A stretch of 12,326 bases of DNA from Ectocarpus siliculosus. Taxonomy: Eukaryota > Sar > Phaeophyceae > Ectocarpales > Ectocarpaceae. Shown in pieces: positions 1 through 9,255 of the stretch (positions are counted from its first letter, which is position 1; the number at the start of each line of letters is the position of its first letter). Under the pieces are notes generated by a model. It saw nothing but the letters and a program-made list of their open reading frames with translations. It did no database searches and was not told the DNA's origin. The position numbers and the translations under genes were made by a program. The stretch is from positions 3,296,640 to 3,308,965 of the forward strand of contig FN649751.1 of the NCBI GenBank assembly GCA_000310025.1, read 5' to 3'.

Positions 1-108
1 GAGTCCGACCAGCTCACCCTCATATTCGACACGCTCGGCACGCCCACCTCCCACACCTGGCCCGGCTGGAAGGAGCTGCCAGACTCCGACCACTGGCGGA
101 GCCCCTGA
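1..108 (+). CDS. CDK-like protein kinase fragment, ends in a stop
   Basis: Frame 1 reads 35 codons and then TGA at 106-108. The peptide contains DQLTLIFDTLGTPT followed by WPGWKELP. This is the LGTP...WPG...LP stretch that follows the activation segment in cyclin-dependent kinases (C-lobe, around subdomain X). Known CDKs continue for some 80 to 100 residues, including the conserved Arg of subdomain XI, and nothing like that is seen in any frame downstream. No GT dinucleotide occurs between position 5 and the stop, so no canonical splice donor could rescue the frame. The piece is therefore either a pseudogene fragment, a truncated kinase, or a misassembled edge. The 5' part lies outside the window. 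Kinase family is confident from the motif; the CDK subgroup is not assigned. Confidence 0.72.
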   Translation, partial: ESDQLTLIFDTLGTPTSHTWPGWKELPDSDHWRSP

Positions 109-604
109 GATATCACAAACTCCCCTCGAATATCCAAATGAGCTTCCCCCAATGAGATACAGCAGCCTACGCATGAACGAGAATTCCATTTGATTAGTGG
201 AACCAAGAGAGGAGCAAGAGCTACTTGAGACACAAGACGACGCACATCGGGACAAGGCGACAGGCTGCAAGTGGGCAATAAGACAATCCAAAAACGCCAA
301 CCCATGCCGCTTTCCAGTCCAAAAAAAAGGGGGGCGGGGGGGGGGGTACGTAGGTGAGAGCGCGCGGGGCAGTCCGTGGGGGCACTTGAACCATGAGTCA
401 TCGAGGGAATCGGGCGGGTCCCGCATCTCGTCTGGTCTAAGCTTGTCTGGCTGCTTCTTCCTTCGCGAAACCTACCGGCACGTTGACAGATTTATGTTCT
501 CTTCGTGACGCCGCAACACACCATGAACAAACGTACAACAAAATAGGCAACACAGCAGTCAGGCCGAAACGCGGAGAGCCAACGACAATCACAGCGCAGC
601 ACAC
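109..604. other. No gene seen between kinase fragment and carrier exon 3
   Basis: This stretch should hold the start of carrier intron 3 and perhaps exon 4. No frame on either strand shows the expected next carrier residues (P-I-D-V-V type signature or a third helix). It contains an A8-G6-C-G11 tract at 321-346. A 103-codon frame over 197-508 (+) is compositionally random and has no recognisable motif. Confidence 0.6.
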
Positions 605-664
605 CTCGTAGGTCGTGAAGTAGACCTGTCTAAAAACCAGGCTGGTCGAGCTTATCCAGAACCC
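605..664 (-). CDS. SLC25A44-like: Carrier exon 3 (helix 2)
   Basis: It starts after a pyrimidine-rich acceptor ending CTCTCAG (AG at 666-665) and gives GFWISSTSLV, FRQVYFTTYE, residues 76-95. This corresponds to GF(L/W)...QxYxTTYE in SLC25A44 proteins. It is phase 0 with exon 2, completing YKGFW. The exon ends at GAG before GTGTGC (604-599), a plausible donor. Confidence 0.82.
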
Positions 665-3459
665 CTGAGAGTCGACAGCAGGAGCAGGAGAACAAGCAAC
701 AGGTGCGTGGAAGGGGGAGAAAGATATATGATGTGGATGATGACGCACTGAACGCAAAATCACAGGGACAAAAAAAACGTGGGTCACCGCGGAGCCACAG
801 CAGTACAGCAGCAAATGGGTTCAAGTGTCGTGATAACAAACGCCTGCTGCTGGGACTGCCGCTGGGGCTGCTACACTGCGGAAGATATTCTCCGCGTCGT
901 GGATCAAGCAGTCAAACGGTGACAGGTCAGGAGGCGCTATTCTCGAACATTGTGTACTGAAAATAGACCAAGGACACGTGTGCTAGGAAAAGAGAAATTC
1001 CGCTCGCTCTGTTGCCCTTTCGATGCCAGACACAGGCCGAGTGCGGTGTGTCTTCCCAGTGCCCTTGATACCAGTACAAAAAGCCTCTATTCGCACATGC
1101 ACACGACTTACCACATCGCGAACGGCGTCTGTTGGAGTGAACGCTACACTTGAATCCAACAGAGTAGACCCCCCCTACACCTACGTCCCTCGGAGAGCAG
1201 GTTGGGAGGCATGAACTCATCCTCCTGTGTATTGTATTTCGGTACTGTAATCCCGGCAGCACTCTGCGCCATCTGCGATAATAGCGCAAGGACCGAGAGT
1301 GTGAGAAAGACAGCAAACATGAAAGGTGATGAGAAACATGAGTTCTTTTTCGTGGGAGATATGTCTACGCAGAATTTCACCTTATAGAGACCTCTGACCC
1401 CCTCCTCCCGGACAGTCGCCCTCGCCACCTGGAACGCCGACTTCTCGCTCGCGCCACCCCTTGCCACTTGAATCTTGGTCTTGAGGAGGAACGGGGGGTA
1501 TAGAAGCGCCCGCACGCCCATAAAAAAAGTGATGCCATAAGAGTAACTGTTGTTTGGGTTGAGGGGGTAAAGAGAGGCGGATGGAGGAAGGGTCGGTCCG
1601 GGGATAAGTGGGCGGGAAGAGGAAGAACGGAGGGGCGGCGGAACACAGGGAAGGGGGGGGGGCGTACTCTTATGTTTTGCATGCCTTAGCGGTTAGACCA
1701 TTGACCACGCGTCCTCGAGAGGACGGAGCATTGTTCCCACAGGACCGATCACCGATGGCCAATCGTTCCTTCCTACATACTTTGCCAAAGGTGGCTCAAA
1801 AATGTCTTCTCTAGTCTGTCTATCCTAACGATATCCCTTCCCGCCTTCTCAAACCACTTCCTACTCCCCAGCACAGCTACCGTCCTCTCCTCTCTATTCC
1901 ATGCCTCAAACATCTCCCTGTACGTCCCTTGTATTTTTTCCCAGCTCAGTCATGTACACTTCCCTCTCCTCTTCGTACCACGGACATTCCGCGACTACAT
2001 GAACACTGTCTTCGCATTCGAAGCCGCAATCACATTTGAACTTGTCGTCTTCGTCGTCTACCGTCCTATGTCTTCGTCGACATTCTCGAAGGCCTATGTC
2101 CCCGGTCCTGAATTTGACCTTAAGCTTTGTCCCTGCATCCATTGGTCCATGTAGGTAATCCTAATCCTTGAACCCTATTCCTTCTTCCAACATTCCGTAC
2201 ACTTCTAGACCCTCCTTATCCTTGGTTTCTCTCCTTACATTCTGTTCTTCTCTTTCGGCACAGGGAGGGGGGGGGGGGGTTGGCACATGTTATAGGATTT
2301 GATTGTAGCATTATTTATGCGGTACATAGAACGGATTGATTCCTTCGTTTAATACTTAAAAGGAGCGGGGAGATGTAACTTCCCGATGGAAGGGTAATCC
2401 GGGGACAGGATCTTGGAGCCCCCGCTTCAGGGAGCTGACCCTGCTCCCACCGTTGTCATCCCAAAAATTCGAATGTGCGTGGGAGCGTCGGCACGTCGGC
2501 GGCCCTAGTTTACCTCAGAGAAACGCCCCGGACGCCCCGGATGGGTTTCGAATACCGTACCACCAAAAATTGCAGGTGCTTTCCTGGGCATCCTCTAAGG
2601 CACAACAAAATGGGACATCAGAGAACGCCCCCAGAGGTGTTCCAACGCACTGCTCTACCACCAAAATGTTCAGATGCTTCCCACAGGCGTTCTCCCGAAG
2701 GGTACAAATGCAAATTCTCTGACTCGCGGGTGTGTCAAACCTTCGCAAAGGTCACCAAGAAAGAAATTTCCACCCACAAACGTAATCGTCCCGCTGAGAA
2801 TACTGTACCGCACCCTGAAAGAATGAATTGGAAGAAAGAGCAAGTGTGGCTTACCAACATAACAGTATGTGTAGCCTCCTGTGTCCTTCTAATTTACAGC
2901 AGTGTATCACAGAGAGTGCGCGGGGGCTACGTCGTAAACCGATCACGTGGCCATTTACGCCGCACGTGAAATATGTGAGTACGTTTGCCCTTGTTGTTCA
3001 AACTGCCCGCTACCAGCTGATTCGTGGTTCCACGGAAGTCATATATACATATATACCACTGTGCGTTACATGTTTTACGAACCTTCCGTCTAGAGAGCAC
3101 AGAAAGGTAATTGAATTGCACCCCCGGACAGACAGCAGTGTTGTGTTGTACGTGGAGAAGTCTGCACTCGAAACAGAGCTATTAGGCATCGACAGTAGCA
3201 TAAACAAGTGAAGGGGGAGTGGCGTCGATCACAGCATCATAGCTGGCGTGGAGCCATGTAGGACATCTATGAAACCTGTGTTCAATCACAAGCTTGTGGC
3301 CATGGCAACTCATCACGCTGCGCTGACCGAAGGGGGGGGTGAGACGCTGCTGCTGCTGACGGCAGGAACAAAATACCGTGTTCAATTCTATTGCACTCAC
3401 AATCTCTTCTTGTCTAGGTCTTCCCAGTCCACCGTCTGCCTTTCATCACTGGGATCCAT
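605..3459 (-). CDS. SLC25A44-like: SLC25A44-like mitochondrial carrier, 5' three exons (3' part missing)
   Basis: Three exons on the minus strand (3459-3401, 1546-1381, 664-605) join to 95 codons. The ATG at 3459 is the first after an in-frame TAA at 3499-3501. Residues 11-20, DWEDLDKKRF, and then YGITFFMGVRALLYP and LLKTKIQ match the start of SLC25A44 carriers (WEHLDKKKF in human). These inner-mitochondrial-membrane carriers import branched-chain amino acids in mammals. Residues 21-40 should be transmembrane helix 1, 68-76 (EGVRGLYKG) the matrix-helix motif, and 77-94 helix 2. The usual PxD/ExxK signature is PPFLLK here; SLC25A44 proteins also lack the acidic residue. Family members are about 300 residues, so two thirds are missing. 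Exon 3 ends at a possible donor (GAG/GTGTGC), but no fourth exon was found down to base 1. The substrate in this organism is inferred from family only. Confidence 0.85.
665..1380 (-). other. Carrier intron 2 (716 bases)
   Basis: The boundaries are the donor GTGAAA after 1381 and the acceptor CTCTCAG before 664 on the minus strand. The stretch next to the acceptor is rich in C and T (read on the minus strand, 720-670). Nothing coding was recognised inside. Confidence 0.8.
1381..1546 (-). CDS. SLC25A44-like: Carrier exon 2 (helix 1 and matrix segment)
   Basis: It opens after the acceptor ...CAACAG (AG at 1548-1547), preceded by a C/T-rich stretch, and closes at TAT AAG followed by the donor GTGAAA. 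It encodes residues 20-75, including VRALLYP, LLKTKIQ and EEGVRGLYK. Fifty-five full codons follow the completed split codon. An ATG inside it (1521) should not be taken as the gene start, because exon 1 supplies the conserved N-terminus. Confidence 0.87.
1773..2262 (-). mobile_element. LINE (non-LTR) retrotransposon relic, C-terminal reverse-transcriptase region
   Basis: The minus-strand translation includes KVKFRTGDIGLREC, then a Cys/His cluster CDCGFEC...SVHVVAEC, then PWYEEEREVYM. This is the layout of the C-terminal Cys-His region after the reverse-transcriptase domain of jockey/RTE-like non-LTR elements. The copy is broken. A TAG lies in frame at 2161-2163, upstream of which the frame continues to about 2262. 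Near 1937-1942, at an A6 run (minus strand), the reading shifts frame and continues as YREMFEAWNREERT, VAVLGSRKWFEKAG and further to a TAG at 1773-1775. The upstream edge meets a 13-base G run. It lies in carrier intron 1 in the same orientation as the host gene. The element family cannot be named from this piece. Confidence 0.75.
2450..2745. repeat. About three diverged tandem units of ~100 bp
   Basis: CCAAAAATTCGAATGTGCG (from 2461), CCAAAAATTGCAGGTGCTT (from 2562) and CCAAAATGTTCAGATGCTT (from 2660) are spaced 101 and 98 bases apart. A second shared landmark, CAGAGAAACGCCCC / CAGAGAACGCCCCC, occurs at 2516 and 2619. TACCACCAAAA precedes the second and third units (2558, 2656). The units are heavily diverged, so this is an old minisatellite-like duplication. 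The 164-codon frame across it (2475-2969, +) is probably an accident of the repeat. Confidence 0.5.
3401..3459 (-). CDS. SLC25A44-like: Carrier exon 1 (start codon to residue 20)
   Basis: The exon runs from the ATG (3459-3457) to AGA TT and then the donor GTGAGT (3400-3395). It encodes residues 1-19 and two bases of codon 20. The split codon is completed by T1546 to give Phe20, which restores the family sequence DKKRFY across a 1854-base intron. The phase match plus the homology across the join makes the model strong. Confidence 0.85.
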
Positions 3460-3501
3460 CTCCTGGGCCAGCCCGTCCACGGGAGAGGGCGAATTAAATT
3501 A

Positions 3502-5099
3502 GACTGCTGCTGTATCACCCGCGACGCGAGCGAGCTCGACGTGCGACTATGAGGCAACACGGATGATGCCTTTTTGCCACTTTTGTGCATACCCCGCAAG
3601 CGAAGTCCTGCAAACACGTACCCCCCAAGAAACCGCGCTGATCGCCGGCTCTGCGTGTGCGCGTGGCGCTGGCACACTGGCATAATCCTTTTCGTGCCAC
3701 ACGCCACCCATCCTCATCACAGTGGCTTCGGTGAAGACTTCCCGCGACAGGTGTGTGGATCGCCGGCTGTTTTCCTTCTTGTCTGCGGTTCCCCGCTGCG
3801 GGGCACGAGATCCGGTGACCCCAACTCCGCTATTTCGGCAGGTAGAGCGGAGCAACCGGCAACACACGGCGGCGCGTGTTTGGCTGTGTTTCGCTCTCTG
3901 ATTGCCGTTTTTTGCAAGAGGTGCTGGGGGGTTGCAGTATCACCTGCATTACACTCACGTCGTGAGTTAGTGGTTTCGAAAGGGGGGCTTTGAAGCGCTG
4001 GTGCTCCATGTAGGTTAACGTTTCCTGGATGGAGACGCGATCGTTACGGAGAGTGGGCGAAGGAGCGGGGGTCATAAGGGGTGATACTGGGTGCGGTTAG
4101 CACGAGCTATGCCGCTCTGCAGTGCTTGGAAAGGATCGATGATTTTTTTCTCCCGCGCAAGAAAGCAAATCACACCCTTGCCAACCTCTTGTGATCTTGC
4201 GTCTGGTGTCGGTGTGCTTTGCGACGAGAGTCGGCAAGAAAAACACGTGTGCATGCACGTATGTAGGAAGCGGAAGCGTCGCACGTACAGCAACGTTTGT
4301 ACAGCGGTACGTAGTACAGACACACGAAATCCGTTTGTTTCCAGGAGTCCAGGATGTGCTTAAAAGACGTACCACGTGACAAGTATTCGACCTATGGTCC
4401 ACAAGACGACAATGTTCACCGTAGTAGACGCCAGCAGTACGACGCCGATTCACATTCCATGTGCGTTTGTACACAGAAGATGATTTTGCGAACAGACCAC
4501 CAGAGGTACAGCAGTTTCCCCGCACCACCTTCCGCAGCACCTCGTCTGGACGTGGTACGGCAACCTGATAACGTGGTCGGTCTGAGCTGATTTTAGGCGG
4601 TGCAATTTTTTTCCTAGATGTCGCTACACAGACCAATCTTGGTGCGAATGGGGCACTACCGTGATGTGCGACCCACGGAGCAGTGGACAAGTGCTGGGCG
4701 TGCGACAGAGCATAACCAGGCGTGCCGTATCGTAGAGGTGCGGTCTAGGGGTGCGTGTGTATGTGTAGCCGCCCAGCCGCCCGCAGGAGCAAGAGTGCTT
4801 GTAGGCTTTGTGCGTGCTGCTCAAGATCGTTATTGCAGGGCTGTCGTTGTACATCAGTTGTTGAAAAACACCGGCCCGTCGCCCACCCATGCCCCCTTCA
4901 CGCAACCGACCCCAGGCGGCTAGAAGCGTTCAACCTCGTACCTGCACAGGCTCGAAAGAAGACTTCCGAAACCACACACATACCTGGAGCCACGGATTAC
5001 CTCTGCGGCCGCCAACACGGCGTTCTTGCCCCCGGTCTAGTGCCATCATCAGCGTGGTGCACATGCCGCCGCTGCGGGCATGAATGCCGGCCTTGGTGA
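3502..5099. other. Intergenic stretch, no supported gene
   Basis: It lies upstream of the carrier start, so it should hold that gene's 5' UTR and promoter, but no clear TATA or initiator can be singled out. Open frames up to 197 codons (4097-4690, -) read as compositionally random peptides with no domain motif. An exon-like segment near 4984-5145 (-) is treated as a finding. Confidence 0.5.
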
Positions 5100-5841
5100 C
5101 TACCGCACAATCACGCCGGGGATGAGCGACCACGGCCGTCGCCATTTGTTCGCAACGAAGAGCCTGAGACCTCGGTGTCGGCGAACGTTTCTTGGGCGGC
5201 AGCAGAACCACCATCATCGTGGGGCGCGGCGTCGGGGCCGATGACTGCCAAGTCACTCAAGGGCGAGGAGCGAGAGGACAACGACAAGAAGGAAAGAAAG
5301 AGGCAAGACGTAGAGGAAGAGAAGGAGGGCGTGGTGGTCGGCGAGGAGGAGAGGGGGGGGGGAACGGTTATTGTGCGTGCGCATCGGGTGTCGGGGTGGG
5401 AGCAGGCGGGGCCGCGGCATCGTCGGACTGGCAGCAGCAGCAGCGGCGGCGGCGACGGGAGGGGGGGGCTGTCCCGGTCGTCGTCGTCGTCGTCGTCGTG
5501 TTCGTCCTCTGCGTCGCCGTCTGCCCGTGTCGGGCGAGTGTCGTCAAAGAAGCGCGAGGGCTCGCCGTCGCGCAGGCGGGGGGTAGCAGCGGCGGGGGAT
5601 GTTGAGGTCAAAGGGTCAGCGGCGCGAGAAAAAGGCGGGGATCTGCAGAAGAGGGGACGAACGGGCAAGAGCGGGGGGCTGTTGCAGGAGCGCAGGGCGG
5701 GGAAGGGGGCGACTGCTGGTTGTGAGGAGGGGGAGGACGGGCGGCGGCGGCGGCGGAAAGAAAGCGATCAGGGCTCCGAGAGAGAGAGAGGTGGCACGCG
5801 TGTGGATCGGCAGCTGCAGGAGAAGGTTGCGTCTTCAAGTG
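5100..5841 (+). CDS. Possible 5' exon of the large chromatin protein (basic, Ser/Arg/Glu-rich)
   Basis: The frame is open from 5100 to a TGA at 5919-5921; the first in-frame ATG is at 5241. The peptide is charged and disordered: KGEEREDNDKKERKRQD, a serine run near 5480, then RRRRRK near 5740. A potential donor follows G5841 (AGTG/GTAAAA). Splicing to the acceptor at 6305-6306 puts G + CC together and enters the downstream frame in phase just before ATG 6309. The composition (Arg/Ser/Gly/Glu, GGC and TCG runs) resembles the disordered parts of the downstream protein. There is no domain evidence, and the opposite strand is also open over 5111-5668, so this could be an untranslated or chance frame. 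Confidence 0.35.
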
Positions 5842-6306
5842 GTAAAAGCGAGCGAGAGGGTGCGAGAGATAAGAAGGTGACGAAACGGAGAGGGGGAGGC
5901 GTATGCTTGGCTACCTGCTGAGCGCGTCACCTGAACGATAAACTAAAGGGGAACGATCACAATGGTCACAAAGCTCACTGGGCAAAGAGAACCGCGACAT
6001 GGGTCGGACGCTTGCACATCATCACAACACTCACTGTTTGCATTCCCTGGCTTTGCTTGGCAGTGAGTGGAAGTCGCAAGGGTCTCACCAAGTGCGGCGC
6101 GCAATGCATCACCCGCACTGCGTATATGTGATGAATGAACTCCTAAGTATCGGCATGCTCATAAAAAGTCTAGGGTCAGTTTTCATGTTTTCGGTACAGC
6201 AGCAGCACAAGGGGACTAGTCACTGGGATCGGCCTTGCTTGCACCATCCGAAGAACCCGCATTTGAATCCCCGCCCACTTGTTCATATCCTTTCCCTCTC
6301 ATGCAG
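5842..6306 (+). other. Putative intron or 5' untranslated region upstream of the large gene
   Basis: In the frame of the downstream protein this stretch has stops at 5919, 6129, 6132, 6144, 6162, 6171 and 6264, and its base composition drops to that of non-coding DNA. It ends in TATCCTTTCCCTCTCATGCAG (6286-6306), a pyrimidine tract plus AG that makes a good 3' splice site. The downstream ATG begins three bases later. Confidence 0.55.
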
Positions 6307-6308
6307 CC

Positions 6309-9224
6309 ATGAGAACTCGAAATCGGACGTGTCCCCGCTCTTTCTCACAAGCTCCCGTTCTCGTCCCTTCTTCGGCCGGGCGTTTTTTCTGCGCTCGCTC
6401 TTCTGCGCACCAGCAGCAGCGACGAAGAGATTCCCATCGTCCCTCCCCGAGACAAGAGGAAGACCACAAGAGGAGCTGGGGGCCGGAGGTCGGGCTCGAC
6501 GTCGTCTCGGCCTCGCGTCGCCGTTCGCTCGAGCCGCAGGGCGTCACCTACGACGAGATGCCTCGAAACTATGCTCGAGGTCCGGAGAAGCAGCAGACCG
6601 CAGATGATAGCGGCGCAGGAGGAGGACACGTGAGCGCGACGGAGGCCGAAGGAAACAGCGCAGCAGCAACAAGTACGGGCGAACGCGGCGGCGGCGGCGG
6701 CGGCGGCGGCGACTACTATGGTGCAAGCGGCAGTGGTGACGGCGCCTTGGGCGTGGGAGGACGGCCGGGAGTTGTTGTTGTTGCTTCGCAGCAGGGCAAT
6801 CCGAGGGACGAAGACAAGCGTGGCGACGTCGACGACCGGAACAAGAGCGGTCGAACTGGCGGCGGCGGCGAGCGGCGGGAGGGAGGGGGCGGGGGAGAAA
6901 GCGCGGACGACGACGGCGTTGCGACCCGGCGTGACCTCCCGAACGGTGGTGGCAGCGGCGGGGTTTCCCCACGCGCTAAGGGGGGGGCCGCGGAATGCGG
7001 CGAATCGAGCCCGAGAGGGGAGAGAAAGAACAAGACGAAGAGGGATGGCGGTGCCAGCGGCGCCGGTGACGATGGTGCTGGTAAGGGCGACGACCGTGGT
7101 GGAGCTGGCGGCGGCGAGAAACAGAAACGGAAGGCCGTCTCTGGGGAGAGAGCAGCGCCGGCGGCACGGGGGACCCCTCGCAAGGCTAGAGCTAGCCGTA
7201 CCCAGAACGGGGCGAGCAGACGCGCCTCGGAACTGGGGCCCGTGACTTACGTGACGCACGACCGAACGACCGCCGTGGAGGAAGAAGACGGGCAGCACGA
7301 CGGAATGCGCGGGGCGGGAACGGGGCCTGCTGGAAGGACCGGCGGTGGCGGTGGCCCGTCGCCCTTGCCATCGCCGTTCTCACGACGCGCGAAGCGGCCG
7401 CGGCCAACGTTGCAGGGGGGCTCCGCTCGCGCCGTGGTGTGGGGGCAGCCCTGCCCTGCCTGTCGCGGGAGGGGCGGGGAGCCCCCTCCCGGCGGGATTG
7501 GGAAGGAAGCAGACGGAACCTCTAGGGGCGGCTGCAGCGGCCCTTGTCGGGGAGCCGAAGGAGGAGCCGGAACGGGCCAGGGGCCGTTGAGGATTGGTCA
7601 GTACGTCTACCTTCGCGCCCCGGCTTCCGAGGACTTGCAGCGCTCGCTGGTGTCCGAGGGTGAGTTCGCCGCCCCGAAAGCCGGCGGGCTGTCCGGCTCT
7701 GAGCTTGCGGGAGAGCGTATACGAGTGTTGCGGGAGACTGGGGACGGCGGCGACGGGTCTTTCGCCGCGGCGGATGTGGTGCAGTTCAACACCGCCAGCG
7801 GCAAGCACAGGCTTCGGTTCGTGCAGGACGGCGCCGTCAAAGACGTCGAGCTGATGAAGCCACCAGACTTGGAAGCCGACATCAGCGATGACGCCGAGCG
7901 CGGTGCTCCTCAGGGCCGACCAGAGGAGAAAGGGACCGGTGGCGGCGGTGGCGTGCGCTGGCTTCAAAGGCGCGCTCGACGGCGCGCTCGCGATGCGATT
8001 CAACGGAACGCGGGCGGCTTGTGCGAGGGGCCGTCGGGCGAGGTCCGAGGTCTAGTGGGAGACGAGCACGACCCGTTTATCCAGCGCGAAGAGAACTGGC
8101 GCTGGGCACTGAGCCGTTGGAGGTGGAACCTCGGGGAGCGAGACGGCTACTACTCCGATGACCGCGGGGGGGGCGGGGGGCGACGTGGCTCTGGCGGCAG
8201 TAGTCGTGATGGGGGCAAGCGAGGCGGCGGCGGCGGCGGCAGCCGAGACACGGAGAGGTGCGGAGTTCCACACGCCGGGGACGGAATGTTTCCCCCGATC
8301 GGCAGGGTTGTGGCCGTGGAAATTCGCCGCGTAGACACCGGAGAGAAGGTCGTCGAAGGGGGTGCGGATGGCGGTGGTCGTAGAGACGGATTGAAGGAGG
8401 AGGAGCAGGAAGGCAAGGGAAGGGCGACGGAGGTGTGGCTGAAGGTGGCGCGGCTCTGGTACCCTCAGGACACGCGGTGCGGAATGGACCCGTTCGTTCA
8501 CGGCAAGGCGGAGGTGTTCGAGGCCTGCCGGGTCGTTCGCCCGGACGGGCACCCTGACGGGGAGTGCGCTTGCGCGCCAGATTCGCGCTGCGGGTCGGCG
8601 GCGGCGAAGGGGACGGAGACGGCGGCGGCGCACAACAGGAAACGAGACTCACGTTTGCCCGGCGGCGCGCGTGGGGGCGGCTCCGGCTCCGGCGGCGCCG
8701 CGAGAAATCGTGCGGGTGCCGTCGCCGCTTCGAGGCTCAGCGGAGAGCGGCCTCTGGCCGCTTGCCTGAAGATTGAGCCCGTGACGCTGTGGGTGCCGGC
8801 GTGCGAAGCCCACCGCGTGGCGAGCGTGCACCCCTGCATCGACGGCCGGCTGAACCCTTGCGCCGGCAAGGTCGTCAACGACCCGTACCAGCCGCAGGCG
8901 GAGTTCTTCATCAGCCACCGGTACTGCCTCGAAGCCGACGCGTACTTCCCGCTCGAGAGCCCGAGGAGCGGCGCCAACAGCAGCGGCGGCGGCGGCGGCG
9001 GGGGCGGGGGCGACGGCGGCGTCGGGATGGAGACCATCGTCGGAGCGCTTGGCGTCCCCGTGGGAGGGGGTGGGCGGGAGGGCGGGTTGCACAAGCTCCC
9101 CTCGCCGCGCTCGGCCAAAGCGCGCCTGCTGAACAGGACCGCGTCCGACAGCATGCTGGATGACCTGCCGCCCAAGTGGCACCCCCTGAAGAAGCGGATG
9201 TCGCTGGGCCAGCAGTCGCCGGCG

Positions 9225-9255
<31 letters not shown>

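Larger units (their letters stand above)
1547..3400 (-). other. Carrier intron 1 (1854 bases), with retroelement and repeats
   Basis: It runs from the donor GTGAGT (3400) to the acceptor CAACAG (1547). It contains a LINE relic (1773-2262), a diverged ~100-bp repeat block (2450-2745) and G-runs at 1653-1662, 2267-2279 and 3332-3339. The part from about 2750 to 3400 is plain AT/GC-balanced sequence with short random frames only. Confidence 0.8.

Noticed and set aside
1144-1521. 125-codon minus-strand frame from ATG 1521 taken as a stand-alone gene
   Set aside because: Only its first part (to 1381) is carrier exon 2; the frame then reads into intron 2. The true start is in exon 1 at 3459.
1690-1735. 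tRNA-like stretch (minus strand GTGGTCAATGGTCTAACCGC resembles an A box)
   Set aside because: No B box, no T-arm and no closed acceptor stem follow at tRNA spacing.
2475-2969. 164-codon + strand frame
   Set aside because: It spans the diverged repeat and intronic sequence antisense to the carrier; no domain.
3043-3057. TATATACATATATA as a TATA box
   Set aside because: It lies inside carrier intron 1 with no start codon or gene at a suitable distance.
4097-4690. 197-codon minus-strand frame
   Set aside because: Mixed composition with many Cys, Arg and Thr in no recognisable order; it lies in intergenic sequence and has no homology signal I can see.
5111-5668. 185-codon minus-strand frame opposite the possible 5' exon
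   Set aside because: Its Asp, Ser and Pro runs are complements of the GC-rich repeats; no motif or splice signal favours it.
7452-7547. A separate zinc finger from C382, C385, C409, C413
   Set aside because: The spacing is irregular and the region is Gly/Pro-rich; four cysteines alone are not enough.
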